The notes under the pieces are model-generated. The model was not told where the DNA came from and did not search any database. It worked only from the letters and a program-made list of their open reading frames with translations. A stretch of 64,000 bases of DNA from the NCBI GenBank assembly GCA_001599595.1, contig BCHH01000016.1, positions 553,901-617,900 of the forward strand, written 5' to 3'. Of this stretch, positions 1-10,200 are shown one piece after another (position 1 is the stretch's first letter; each line of letters opens with the position of its first letter). Source of the stretch: Beverwykella pulmonaria. Lineage: Eukaryota > Ascomycota > Dothideomycetes > Pleosporales > Melanommataceae. The position numbers and the translations under genes were made by a program.

Positions 1-411
1 GATAACGCGTGAATGCGGAGAGTGGCTTGTTAGCTGTCGCTTTCACATTGATTGATGAGGAGATATGTTCGGGGGTAAACACCTCTTTTTGGTATAGTAC
101 ATGTGGTCGGCGTTTGATCTTGCTCTACTCTTCCAATTATGTCTTTTCGGCATTTGATCTTGCTTGATAGGTGCAGGAGCTAAGAAGCGGTGAATCCGCG
201 TGATGTGACACGATACGATACGATACGAGATTTTAACTCCGGTTTATTCGCCTTCCTCGCATTCTCTCCATACCTCTTCACTAGGCTAAACGCGTTTCCG
301 TAATCCATACCGCAGTATAAACCGTGACTTTACGACCATTGATACTTGCGGTCACTGGGCGCTGATAATATCTTGAGTTAGAACATGAACGGATCCCAGA
401 ACCTCCGACGC
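1..411. other. Left-edge non-coding stretch
   Basis: This is the 3' flank of the beta-glucosidase gene. I see no convincing gene. A short microsatellite of about four 5-bp units (cgata) lies around 210-228. Confidence 0.5.
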
Positions 412-1982
412 CTATGCTGTGGACTCCCTACGCTTTTTGAACGTCTCCTTCAGGTACCAAGCAGAGCGTTTTGGCGTTCTTTCCAACGTTTCGTAATTCG
501 TGTGCACGATTCCCCAGCGCGGTCCGTAACCAGCCGCCCACTCTACACGACTAAGTCAGTCATTGCTATCGTCTGCTACAGCAGGAAACCTCATCGCGTA
601 CCAAAGTTATCCATCAAGCTCCAAACATAGCATCCCTTCACCACCACTTTATCCTCATAGATCGCCCTTGAAATAGCATCGAGATACAGCCCCACATATC
701 TTTGCCTGAACCTATCATCGACGGCCTTCTCCGCATGCTCTTCCCCTGCAACAGGGCATCCGTTCTCAGTAACAATAATTGGCAACCTATACCTCTTCCA
801 TACCCAGTTCATCAGTTTCCGGAACCCCTCCGGCGCCACTCGGAGCCATGCGGTTCCAGACACCGGGCCAATTTCTTTACCCTCGCTGTTCACGGATGAC
901 TCTTCAATGTTGGCGGTGTAGTCATCGTCAGCTGGAGGAGCGGTGAGCTGCCGAGCGTATTTTGTGGAGTAGTGGTTCATGCCGTAAAAGGCGTTGATCG
1001 GCGCTGATTGCCTAAGAAGGTCACGCTCAGAGGGAGTGAAAGTGGGAAGCCTTGAGCCGAGATACTGTCGCATTGAAGCCGGGTAGTCTGCACCCAGGAA
1101 AATTGGATCCGCGAACCACCCGATGTAGAACTCCAGTCTCCGCTGTGCTGCGTCTCGATCAGCCTCCAGATTCGCATCAAACGGCTCGTAAAAGTGGCCA
1201 TTCAGCACAATGGAGATCTCGCCTCCTTGCTTGGGCTGAAACTCGTCTGCGTAGGTTCTAATTGCAGCAATATGCGAGATAATGATGGTATGTCCCACGC
1301 GCCATGGCTCAGTCTTCGTGTCGTTGCCTGCTGCTGCGCAGTGGCCGGGTGCGAGAACTCCATTGTGGTGTCCGAAGATGGAGATGATGTACGGCTCATT
1401 GAACGTGACCCAGCGTTTGACTCGATCGCCGAAACGGAAGAAGCAGATTCGTGCGTAGTGCTCAAAATCCGCTTTGAACTCTTCCGTGTTGAGGAAGGCC
1501 CCATAGCGGTCGTAGATTCCCTGCGGGGTATCCCAGTGGAACAGCGTTACGACTGGTTCGATGCCACGGGCGAGCAACTGATCAATGAGACTATTGTAGA
1601 AGGCAATTCCCTTCTCGTTGATCTCGTCATTCCGGCCTCCAAGGGGAATGATTCGTGTCCAAGCAATCGAAAAGCGGTACACATCCACGCCAAGTTCGTG
1701 CATCAGTTGGACGTCTTCAGGCATACGGTGGTAATGGTCGCACGAGATATCAGCGTTCTCGCCGTTGGTTCGCGAGGGCGAGAGATGGGAGAAGGTGTCC
1801 CAGATTGACTGGCCTTTTCCATCTTCGTGAGCTCCTCCTTCGATCTGGTATGCAGCGGTCGCGACGCCGTAGGCGAAAGAGGAGGGGAGGGGAAGATCTT
1901 TGACAGGGAAGTCGTGGCCGGTGGATGAGCTGTAGGATTTTACAGTGGCTGAAGCCTGGAACATGGAAGCTTCGCTTGCCAT
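412..1982 (-). CDS. GH1 beta-glucosidase (intracellular type)
   Basis: Glycoside hydrolase family 1 enzyme that hydrolyses beta-glucosides (cellobiose or plant aryl-glucosides) by a retaining mechanism. Two exons: 1982-602 and 542-412, with a 59-nt intron. Splicing turns the truncated end MDNF into the family's normal MDNFEWAAGYG, giving 503 residues, a usual GH1 length. The acid/base motif TFNEP puts the catalytic Glu at about residue 196, and the nucleophile motif VTENG puts it at about 406. The N-terminal ATAAYQIEGG and the WDTFSH region are also typical. No signal peptide is visible, which suggests a cytosolic enzyme. A TATAAATA box lies about 90 bp upstream. It is the last intact metabolic gene before the repeat-rich region. 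GH1 assignment is secure; substrate is not. Confidence 0.95.
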
Positions 1983-2067
1983 GGATATTGCGATGTCGTA
2001 GATATCGTGAAAAATTGTAGGTTAGTTGGCGAATTCTGACTTTACGAGAGTACTACGACCACAAGCA

Positions 2068-2076
2068 TATTTATAA
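2068..2076 (-). promoter_or_regulatory. Putative TATA box of the GH1 gene
   Basis: On the minus strand the sequence reads TATAAATA about 90 bp before the beta-glucosidase ATG, a plausible core promoter distance. Confidence 0.45.
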
Positions 2077-2429
2077 GGCCCTTCAGCAGGCTGACGGATA
2101 GCATTCCCGAACGAGTCTAGTTCATTGACCGCCCTTTGGTTGTTTCAGGCATGATAGGGCCTAGGGCATTGGACACGTCTAGCAATGAATCTGTATTCAG
2201 AAACGTAGGTAGGTCGGTAACATTTTTTTGGTAAGAACAACACTGAAAAATCAAGCACCGTGTTCACGAGCGAGAAGATTATAACGTCTATAATTTACGA
2301 AGATATGCCCAGTTCACGACTGCGAGAGTTGTCAAAGCGAGTAGGTGCTGAACTCACGCTCTTCCATCCATAAGGGTAATTGAGCATTGGGTTTATCTAA
2401 AATTCAAAAAGATAGCTATATACTTCAAA

Positions 2430-2890
2430 GGCGAGAAACAGTTCACATCCAACGGTTACAGCAGGTGCGATGAGTGTGGGTATGCAGATAGTAATAATAT
2501 TCTTCTCCTCATAGAGCTACTTGGAGGTCCAGATTCAGTAATCGATACGCGCCAACAACGCAATCTTTTATATGCATATGAAAATGCTCGAGCCACTCAA
2601 TGCTGACCTCATTTGTTGTCCAGCTGTTATCAGTAATCCTGATGCCCCAGTGGAAGATAAATATTTCTCCTGGTACCAGGCAAAGAGGTGCTTCCCTGGA
2701 AAGATGATGAAAGCCGGGATTGCTCATCCCATCGTGTTGATACCAGTAATCACCGCAGCTCATTCGCGATTGCTTGTTTGAACCTTTCTTGGCCGATTCC
2801 GTCTCTCAGAGCCAGTGGCAACTGCTCCTGTCGAAATAACGCCTATCATAAAGCCAGTGTAAGCAGGATGCTACTGCATTCCTGACTCAT
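2430..2890 (-). mobile_element. Decayed pogo/Fot1-type transposase fragment (copy A)
   Basis: Read on the minus strand, this segment encodes, with frame changes, consecutive blocks of the DDE domain of fungal pogo/Fot1 (Tc1-mariner) transposases: TGFMIGVISTG, TGSERRNRP, INTMG*AIPAFIIFPGKH, and in another frame SWTTNEVSIEWLEHF and VGAYRLLNLD. Two conserved Trp codons are TGA (RE*AAVI and MG*AIP), which G-to-A change from TGG explains. The N-terminal DNA-binding part is absent here. It is a dead relic; a related but separately decayed copy lies near 50 kb. The family assignment rests on my recognition of these motifs. Confidence 0.7.
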
Positions 2891-3061
2891 CTATGGTACT
2901 ATACAGCTGGCTCAGCTGATTGCACCTCACCATACACAGATCACAGATCACTCACATCCATACACACATGCCATGCAATACTACATCATCATACCTCTCC
3001 CCCACTTACAGCCAGATTCGTCAAAGTTGTGTCTTCGTATACAATACCGTAATTCTTCTTC

Positions 3062-3463
3062 TCATTCCTTATTCTCTGTAAGCTTGAACCAACCACCAGA
3101 ACGGACGCTGTACAGAGAGTCTAGTTGCTGCAGAGATCGAAGGTAATGAGTCGGCGGAGGCGATAATGCTGAGCATTTATACATACAATCCAGCACTAGG
3201 CTCAGGTGCCAGTTCGAGGAAAGTGGTGATGATGACGCCGAAGTGGACTCTACATGATGCTCTCCGTAGGAGGTCGAAGGGGAAAAAGCAGTCTCCGCCA
3301 CGTTATCCATGATATCGCTTGCTGACGCGCTCGAGTTGTCAGCTGTAGAAAGTACGTTCGGCGTCTCATTTTCGGACCTTAGAAGTGTCGGATCGCGGAA
3401 TGTGCTGCCGCTTTCTGTCCGCTCTTCGGTGTTAGCTTGCCTATCGTCAGGCCAGTCTGACAT
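3062..3463 (-). CDS. Hypothetical 133-residue ORF, Ser-rich
   Basis: A single open frame rich in Ser, Thr and Asp/Glu with no domain I recognise, no membrane segment and no signal peptide. It lies alone between transposon debris and palindromic sequence. It may be a small orphan gene or chance. Confidence 0.2.
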   Translation of the reverse strand: MSDWPDDRQANTEERTESGSTFRDPTLLRSENETPNVLSTADNSSASASDIMDNVAETAFSPSTSYGEHHVESTSASSSPLSSNWHLSLVLDCMYKCSALSPPPTHYLRSLQQLDSLYSVRSGGWFKLTENKE

Positions 3464-3850
3464 CTCAGTATCCGCCCTTGCAGCCTGCTCAGCTGCAACA
3501 TAGGAAGAGAGGAGATCTTCTAATGTAGTTTACTTAGCAAAGATATCACAGTTGTCGGGTGTTTCTGCTGTGGTTGATTTAAGAGCTGAGCCTTTTAGGT
3601 GTGAGTGTAAGCTGTTTGTAGGAAGGAGAGTGTCGGACGGCTAGGCATTAACAACACCTGGGTAGAATGGAGGCTCGGCCTGTGTCTCCCAGGCAGTCGT
3701 ATAGGGATTGGGATTGCAGTTGAAAGAGAGCTTGTGTGGCAAGAGCTTTGACTAGACATAGTCTAGATACTTAGCTTCTGTAACCGCGAGCAGAGACAGA
3801 AAAAGTCCAAGCTGAGGAAATGAACTATGAGAGTCGTTCCCAATAGTCGG

Positions 3851-3883
3851 TCCGACTGTTAGTTACTGTTACTAACAGTCGGA
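3851..3883. repeat. Perfect 13-bp-arm hairpin
   Basis: TCCGACTGTTAGT is followed after a 7-nt loop by its exact reverse complement. A 16-bp perfect palindrome, AGTTACTGCAGTAACT, lies at 3945-3960. Both share the GTTA/TAAC core. The pair looks like the end or folded body of a small inverted-repeat element (MITE-like). Confidence 0.7.
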
Positions 3884-5529
3884 TTCCTTGGCAGTCGGTC
3901 AGTAAGGGGACCCCCCTCCGTAACTGAATGATGGGTGAGACTGTAGTTACTGCAGTAACTGGCCTATTGTAAGCAGGACACACCGTCACGTGCTAAATCC
4001 AACCAATTGCATGGATCTTGGCATGTAGAATATATTCTCTCATGTGACAAAGGAACGCCAAACAGCATCCATGATATTGACAGATTTTAACTCATCAAAG
4101 ATGCGAAGACATCTAGCTCGAGTCCACTATAACATTCACTGCCGTCTCGCGTGGGTCCCACGTTCAGAGCCGCATTGCCATTTTCTTTTCTAATTATTGA
4201 GTGTAGTAGATCTCGCGCGCCGTGCCAACCGTGACCGTTCTTCAGAGCTGCCGGTTGGCGATGCTGACGTCTTACGCTTGCGCTCAACTGGAGTATCCCG
4301 CATCTGTGCAGCTATCTGCTTGCTTTTCCAGGGCACCTTAGATGCAACCGGTACCTGGACCTCGACAGTAGGACATCGTTGTCCAGTATTGCTAAGCACC
4401 CCGGCCGACGGCAATTGTAAAGTGGTATTCTTGATACGAGTACTCAGCTGCCGTTGGTCTTCTAGTTTGCTTTTTAGATTTGACAGCCTACTAGTACAGA
4501 TAGGCCTTTTAGCAGAAGCTTGCTCATTCCTGAGTGCTAAATCCGCATCACTGCCCCCTAGCCTGTGTAATGCGCCGTATTGCTAAATTAAATCGGATGC
4601 TTTGCTAAACTCAAACATGCAGTATTCCCGTTTTGAAAAACAGCCGTGTGTAACAGTAGACCTTAATTTGTTTACTTTCGACAAACGCACACTCCAAAGA
4701 ACTTAGCCTACCAACTCTTCTGCTAGTTGTAGGCTCTTATTAACAGTTGGCAGCTGGTGGTGCCTTTCATCCTCTTCCTTTTACATCTCGTTCTAGCCAT
4801 CACTCTGCTGGGGGCATCAGCCTCTTTGGGAATTAAGGATTGATGTAGACGCTAGGCGGTGGTTCTAGATTAAAAGGATCTGGGGTTGTAAAGACGGGTT
4901 TGTTGTTTGTTGTTACGAACTGTATTAAACAGTAGTCTAGACGTTTAACAGCGTTCCTCAAGTAGGTCCTCGCGACGGTGCCGCCCGTGAGCTTGACCAC
5001 ACGTTACACGAACACGTGTCAGATGTGATCGTGGCATGCGTCCACGCCGTGCAGCGTGTGCCCGCCACACCATGCCACGCCACGTCGCACTCTCAGGGCA
5101 TGCTCGGTCGGCCTGAGCCCGGACCGTACCCTAGTAGAGGCGAGATGCTGAAGCATTGCGTTTAGATGTAGCAGCTGGCTCTTTAAGGATATCTAGCGCA
5201 GAATCTTATTGTGATCCTTCCGTGGTAGTATGTGTAACCAAAAAGACGTCTGAATTATATATTTCTAGAATAGACATATATGTATACTGCTTACAGTATG
5301 TAAGCAGGAAAGTGGAGGAAAGAGTATCAAGATGTGTATTCTGAGTGATGTATGTATAGCTGATATACGGACTGATTAGTTAGTGGCATATCCACGTGAC
5401 GGTATGGTGTCCTGGGCTTACATAGTATTTGGTTCTTTTTGCCCTCACCTAACGAAGATATTCAGGGTAGGCTTGGCCTCCAGCTGTGGTGCCGGTTCCA
5501 GCGCTAGCTTTAGTTTAGGCTCCTTTTCA

Positions 5530-5790
5530 TAACCCCAGCAGGCGGAAGGACGGGGCCCTCCTGTATTTTCGCGTGAAGAATGTCAACAGTTATTCCATGG
5601 TTTGGCTCCTTTTGGCCAGGCCGGGCACTATTCCTCCTTCTAGATACCGTATCGGCCCTAACGTTGTTCTCGGCGTTCGCTAGGAAGTCAGCCGTTTCGT
5701 CGAAAGGAGGCGTCTGCTTCCGCCCGTAGCGCCTTTCCTCCCGTTGGTATATGATCCATTCTCTTTCTTTGCGCCTCTGGTGTAAGGATA
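5530..5790 (-). pseudogene. Start-less coding-like fragment of unknown family
   Basis: About 87 codons are open on the minus strand, containing RRKEREWIIYQREE, FDETADFLANAE and IQEGPVLPPAG. There is no start codon or recognisable domain, and the frame stops soon after. The composition is protein-like (charged, mixed), so it may be debris of a transposon or gene. I cannot name it. Confidence 0.2.
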
Positions 5791-5970
5791 CTTGTCCCGC
5801 GCAGGCTTAGCGCCAGCCAAGCACCCGCTAAGCGAGGACCATCAAAGGGGGAACAGATTTTAGACTCTTTGATACCAATACAGAAGTCTGCTCGCTGCTC
5901 TCAACAACCCCTTCTTACATCTGGCTTTTAAACTGCTCGTACAGTGTAGACCAGAGGATGGTTTTACGCT

Positions 5971-6122
5971 CTTACCAAGCACGCTAGGAGCCTGCCAAGA
6001 TAGTTAAAACAAATATAGAAGTGAGTCACATGAGCAAACCTATAGATAAGTCACGTGAGCAAACCTAGAGGTGAGTCACATGAGCAAACATCTTGATGAC
6101 TCATCATGTGACCCACAGGCCG
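5971..6122 (+). repeat. Left arm of a long inverted repeat, with TCACATGAGC tandem units
   Basis: This ~150-bp segment begins cttaccaagcacgctag and ends gtgacccacaggccga. It contains three ~24-25-bp tandem units with the core gagTCACATGAGCaaac, one of them with CACGTG. Its reverse complement recurs, with substitutions and one unit fewer, at 12443-12559. The two copies therefore bracket a 6.6-kb block in inverted orientation. Confidence 0.85.
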
Positions 6123-6611
6123 AGAGTAGAAAAGAAGATTGTGCCTATTACGTCAGGAGCAGGCTAGCTTGATTGGGCAGTTTATCTTTGGCGGCTGCCT
6201 AATTGTCCAGCCGCCCTCAGAGATTTCCAGCTCAGTTATCCATGGTGGTATGGTACTTGTACAAGGGCGGAGCATGAACGGGCTGTTCCGCGGTTTGGTG
6301 ATGTGGTCTGTGTATGGTAAAATAAGATTTCATATATTTATAAGCGGATTCCTAACAAATAGAGGCACTAAATTCCGCCATCCTACACCATGCCAAAAAC
6401 ACCAAATTGTCGTCTTACGTACAAAGAACGTGTTGGAATTTGGACACTTTGCTTCGACGACTACTCAAAATACATCAAGAATATGAAGCAGCGGTGCTGG
6501 GCAGTTATTATAGCAGGGTTCATACGAAATGGTAATGGACGTAATTTTGTACGTAATTTATAGAATAAGCATACCTGATCATCTGACAAAACCGCGAGCA
6601 GGGGGCGGAAC

Positions 6612-6642
6612 GTCATGCTCATCCCGCTCATCCCGCTCATCC
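6612..6642 (+). repeat. 9-bp tandem repeat (tcatcccgc x3)
   Basis: Three consecutive copies of tcatcccgc. It is a simple repeat with no obvious role. Confidence 0.8.
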
Positions 6643-6853
6643 CGCTTCTTGTACGAGGCCGAAGCCAACCTTCATAGTTCCCAACGCTGTGCCTTTAAGA
6701 CCATTCTTAGTTCTCATTCGTGCTTTCATAAATTCTACACCCGTTAGGCTCCTACTGTAGGCTCAGTGTTACTCATCTGCCGTCGCCAAGAACTGGAAAC
6801 GCGGTTCCCCAACCAACGCGAACCCCAAACCACCTCTCTTCTGCGTTGCGGAT

Positions 6854-8728
6854 ATGGTGTGCCACGCACGATATAAGCACCGCTCTCCACCCACCTTCAA
6901 TCCAACTGTCCCTCTCGTAGAGTCCGAGGTCTCCACGATCAATAATCCCCATATGCTCGAACCGCGGCTCCCAATTTCACGTAAACGTCAACGTCCAGAG
7001 CCGCCCCAACCTAACGAATCGTCGCAGCCCATATTGAAAAAGCAGAGGCTCAGCCATTCCAGTGGATCTGAATCACCGGCGGCATTTTGGGACAACTTAT
7101 CGGAGATCTGGTTGACCAAGCGAGCATTGAGAGAGCTAGACCGAAGAAACATTCAAGCTGCTCCAAGTCTACCTCGTTTACCACAACGACGAGCCCGCCT
7201 GCCAGTCACTCCAGATTTCGCCGCTAGGCGGAAGAAAAATTGCCAATCCGTTCAATACGCAGCCAACTATCTTTGCTTCTGCAAGCTGAGGGTTTTGAAA
7301 GACATAAGGTTATATGCCAAACACGGTGGTCCAGACCTGACGGACCTGAGGAACGTATGTATTGCAAAACTCCTACCGGCTTGCGTCAAAGCTGACAACG
7401 CTCTCTAGTTCCCCGCGCCTATACATTTTCCGGACCACACGATGAGCTCGAGCCGGTCGAGCTCTCGGAGTCGACAACTGGATTCTGCAACTATCCCAAG
7501 CACTAAGCCCTCCACGAATACGAAAAAAACAAAGAGCACCGGGGTGTATGAGCGTAACTTTCAACAACACCTTATTGACTATAGCGTTTATCCTCATGGC
7601 TACAGACACCCCGCTGGCCATGTAATCGCGAAGCCAAACAACTGGGGGGAAATTAATCAAAGGTTGGCACAACCTCGGCCTTCTCTTTCCCCATCTAGAT
7701 TTGGTGATGAGGAGTATGAAGGGTTTATGCAAGCGGATGCAGATGCCTCCAAAGAAAAGCAAGTGTCAGAATTGGTAATTCCCATTATCGAAGGTAAGAT
7801 CGAGGATGCGAAATGCCGCTCAGGAGGAATCCCGTTCACTAACCTCGATCCTCTGACGGGCGGCATGCTCAAGCCCGGCAACCCGGATGTCTACTACGGC
7901 GCCCGCCCAGAACAGCTCAGTCGAGAACTCCGCGACGAGCTTGGAGGCCAAACCATCCCTTCGACACAACACGACCTCCCCATAGCACCAAACTTCTTCC
8001 TAGCAACGAAGGGACCGGATGGATCCTTATCGGTTGCTGGGCGACAAGCGTGTTATGACGGTGCATTGGGGGCGAGAGGCATGCACAGTCTGCAGTCATA
8101 CCAACAAAGTGAGCCCGTTTACGACAACAATGCTTATACCATTACATCGATCTATCATGGCGGCACACTGAAGATGTACACCAGCCAAGTTGCCCCGCCA
8201 CGCACTCCTGGAGGCCGTCCAGAGTACCATATGACTCAGATCAATACTTGGGGAATGACTGGGAACGCCGACACATTCCGGCAAGGTGCAAGAGCGTACA
8301 GAAACGCGAGGGACTGGTGCAAAGATAAGAGGGACGAGGCAATTAGCCAGGCGAACGTGAGAACAAATCCTGTGGAAGCTGAGGCACCGACTAGTGATGC
8401 AGGCGCCAGCCTGGCTCCAAGCTTTGTGACTGCGGTGTCAGAGACAGAGGCCTACACCATAAGTCAGGAGTCTCGGACATCCCTAAATGAGGAATCTAAT
8501 ATACTTGGGGGCCTTGAGGAATCTGATACTTCGATAGAGGACCTTGTGGAATGCACACTCCCGGCCAAACGTTCCAGTAAACGTTCAATGCACCCGCAGA
8601 CACGGCGAAAGCGACGTAACGCTGGCGAATCTAGTAATATAGGGCACAGTCTTGGATCGGCCGTTACGTCTATTTCAGATCATTCTTCGGCGTCCAATGC
8701 AACAATCAAGCAGAGTGTAAGGTGGTAG
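6854..8728 (+). CDS. DUF7924-like fungal protein, nuclease-fold-like motif
   Basis: Two exons, 6854-7354 and 7409-8728, joined by a 54-nt intron in phase 0, give 606 residues. A second start at 6953 (MLEPRLP) is also plausible. The N-terminal third is basic and disordered, with an AFWDNLSEIWLTKRALREL block. The conserved core runs from about residue 230 to 480: RPSLSPSRF, PGNPDVYYGARPEQL, PNFFLATKGPDGSL, RQACYDGALGARGMHSLQ, YHMTQINTWGMT. I recall this layout from the large ascomycete DUF7924 family. The spacing PD..(E)xK-like recalls PD-(D/E)XK nucleases, but here the acidic residue before xK is replaced (ATK). No experimental function is known to me. The frame is intact although its neighbours inside the inverted-repeat block are dead. 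Confidence 0.7.
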
Positions 8729-9472
8729 TGGACAGGTGGCAATTTTCAATGTTACAAAGGAAAAACCCTTGTGAAGGAACAAGACGATACTCCTGCCGAT
8801 GTGTGGATTCACTTTGACCAGGGCTGGCCTGGTCAGGAAGGGAAGAAATGGAGGCTCTGGATATCAGCGACCCGTGAAATCTTGTATTCTTGATGGCAAT
8901 ACCTCTCACGCTCCAATTTCACTTCTTCTCCCCTACGGGAAGGCGCAACGGCAATCACAATTCTCATTGGATTGGCTATGAACCTTTTTTAAAACATCCA
9001 GGGTCTGCCTATCCACAGGGCACGCTTCTTATTGCGCTATATCCGTCATGTTGTTAGGCCTTGCTTACCTTGGTAATTCAAAAAATGGTCATTTCGAATA
9101 AGTTTACTTATATGCCTGTTGGTATCACGTGATTTCTCAGCGTCGATATCACGTGATCTCACTGCGTTGGTATCACGTGATTTCCCCGCTCCGGCGGCAG
9201 TCACATGATCAGCTTTTTGAATCAAGACAACTTCACGAACCCCCACAGTTTAGAACCTTAAGAATATTATCACCACACAAGCAGGACACTAATACTACGG
9301 TATTGGAGCCCACTGCTACGTGGTAATACATTCAACCAGCCGATTACCTCTACTGTGACCGTGAATACCCTCGGGGTTACCGACAATGCCATTCCATTAA
9401 AGTAATTACCGAACCAGATATGCGACTCCATGGGAGTCCAAGGGGTCCTAATTCTACAGTCTTCTTCTCTTT
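8729..9472. other. Intergenic stretch with 24-bp repeat array
   Basis: No gene is seen. The one notable structure is the ATCACGTGAT tandem array at 9121-9212. Confidence 0.5.
9121..9212 (+). repeat. 3.x copies of a 24-bp unit centred on ATCACGTGAT
   Basis: Three consecutive 24-bp units (9121, 9145, 9169) each carry the palindrome ATCACGTGAT followed by a variable tail. A fourth, degenerate unit has TCACATGATC. The CACGTG core is an E-box that bHLH factors (Cbf1 type) can bind. Dense palindromes of this kind also occur as subterminal repeats of DNA transposons. Confidence 0.85.
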
Positions 9473-9754
9473 CTATGTTCCGGTTGCCGCGCTTCCATGT
9501 GAAAACTGATCCAGTATTAAGTATGCAGCCAACTTTAGCGCTCCAACTGGTCCCGCTGATGCCTTGTTAAGGATCATATTCTGCAGCTCAATAGGGAGTT
9601 TGCGAATAAGAGTTGTAGGGGTACAGGTCTGTGTAGCTTCAATAAGAAGGTTGATGGCTTCATCAGAGGGAGAATGTGTACCATCAAACAGACGCTCAAG
9701 TTTCGTGTATCTTTCAGAATCACTATTAATCCGATACAGAATAATCTCCCTCAC
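9473..9754 (-). CDS. Hypothetical ORF with F-box-like LPIELQNMIL motif
   Basis: A 93-residue frame, open further upstream to about 9900 without an ATG, contains KLPIELQNMILNKAS, which resembles the first helix of fungal F-box domains (LP.E....IL). Nothing downstream (LRR, WD40) supports an F-box protein, and the end looks cut off. It is probably a remnant of a larger gene. Confidence 0.3.
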   Translation of the reverse strand: MREIILYRINSDSERYTKLERLFDGTHSPSDEAINLLIEATQTCTPTTLIRKLPIELQNMILNKASAGPVGALKLAAYLILDQFSHGSAATGT

Positions 9755-10200
9755 TGAGAGTATGAGGTAAGTGAGACTTCCGTTGGATGTTTTGGAAGGA
9801 CCGTGTGTTAGGCTTGATAGGTTCTTGCCGACTATTTCATTGGACAGCTTGACAAACCAAAGACACTCATTAGATAATCGAGAGCATCTGAAATTTGATC
9901 GGTTGTTGAGGAGATTTTCTCGTCTTTCCTACCACCTCTTTACCTCCTTCGCCTTTCTTGCGGGCATTTATTCTGTCGCCTAATCATGTCCCAAGAACTC
10001 ACGACGCAAGATAAAACCATGTCGGCACTTTAGCTTACATTTTCTTCGGCGCAATCGGTTCTCCAAAAGGGAAAGGTGTAGGCAATGCGCTAATTAAAGC
10101 GACGCCCATTACTTTCTCTCCGTCGGCAGCGTTGGAGGACATTGTCAAACTTTCTACGCCCATTCTTCAATGCCTGATTAAAATTGACAGGCACTCAAAA
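9755..10200. other. No gene seen
   Basis: Only the upstream extension of the F-box-like frame (minus strand) is visible. Confidence 0.4.

Larger units (their letters stand above)
3464..5970. other. Repeat-rich gene-poor stretch
   Basis: Besides the hairpins at 3.85-3.96 kb I see only coding scraps. At 4090-4200 on the minus strand a frame contains ENGNAALNVGPTRDGS, which weakly recalls the GH29 alpha-L-fucosidase motif. At about 5530-5790 on the minus strand there is a start-less open frame (separate entry). A GC-rich patch at 4970-5130 contrasts with its AT-rich flanks. No intact gene is seen. Confidence 0.4.

Noticed and set aside
1194..1808. 204-residue plus-strand frame
   Set aside because: Antisense shadow of the GH1 gene, whose own frame carries both catalytic motifs.
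4087..4210. Possible GH29 fucosidase fragment (ENGNAALNVGPTRDGS)
   Set aside because: One short motif without the catalytic region; could be chance.
6021..6110. CRISPR-like regular repeats at 6.0 and 9.1 kb
   Set aside because: Units are contiguous 24-bp tandem copies with palindromic cores, no spacers of equal length, and the genome is eukaryotic.
6390..6560. Frame MPKTPNCRLTYKERVGIW..., resembling the N-terminus of a Tc1-type transposase
   Set aside because: Only about 50 codons, the helix-turn-helix part cannot be recognised, and no DDE follows; too weak to call.
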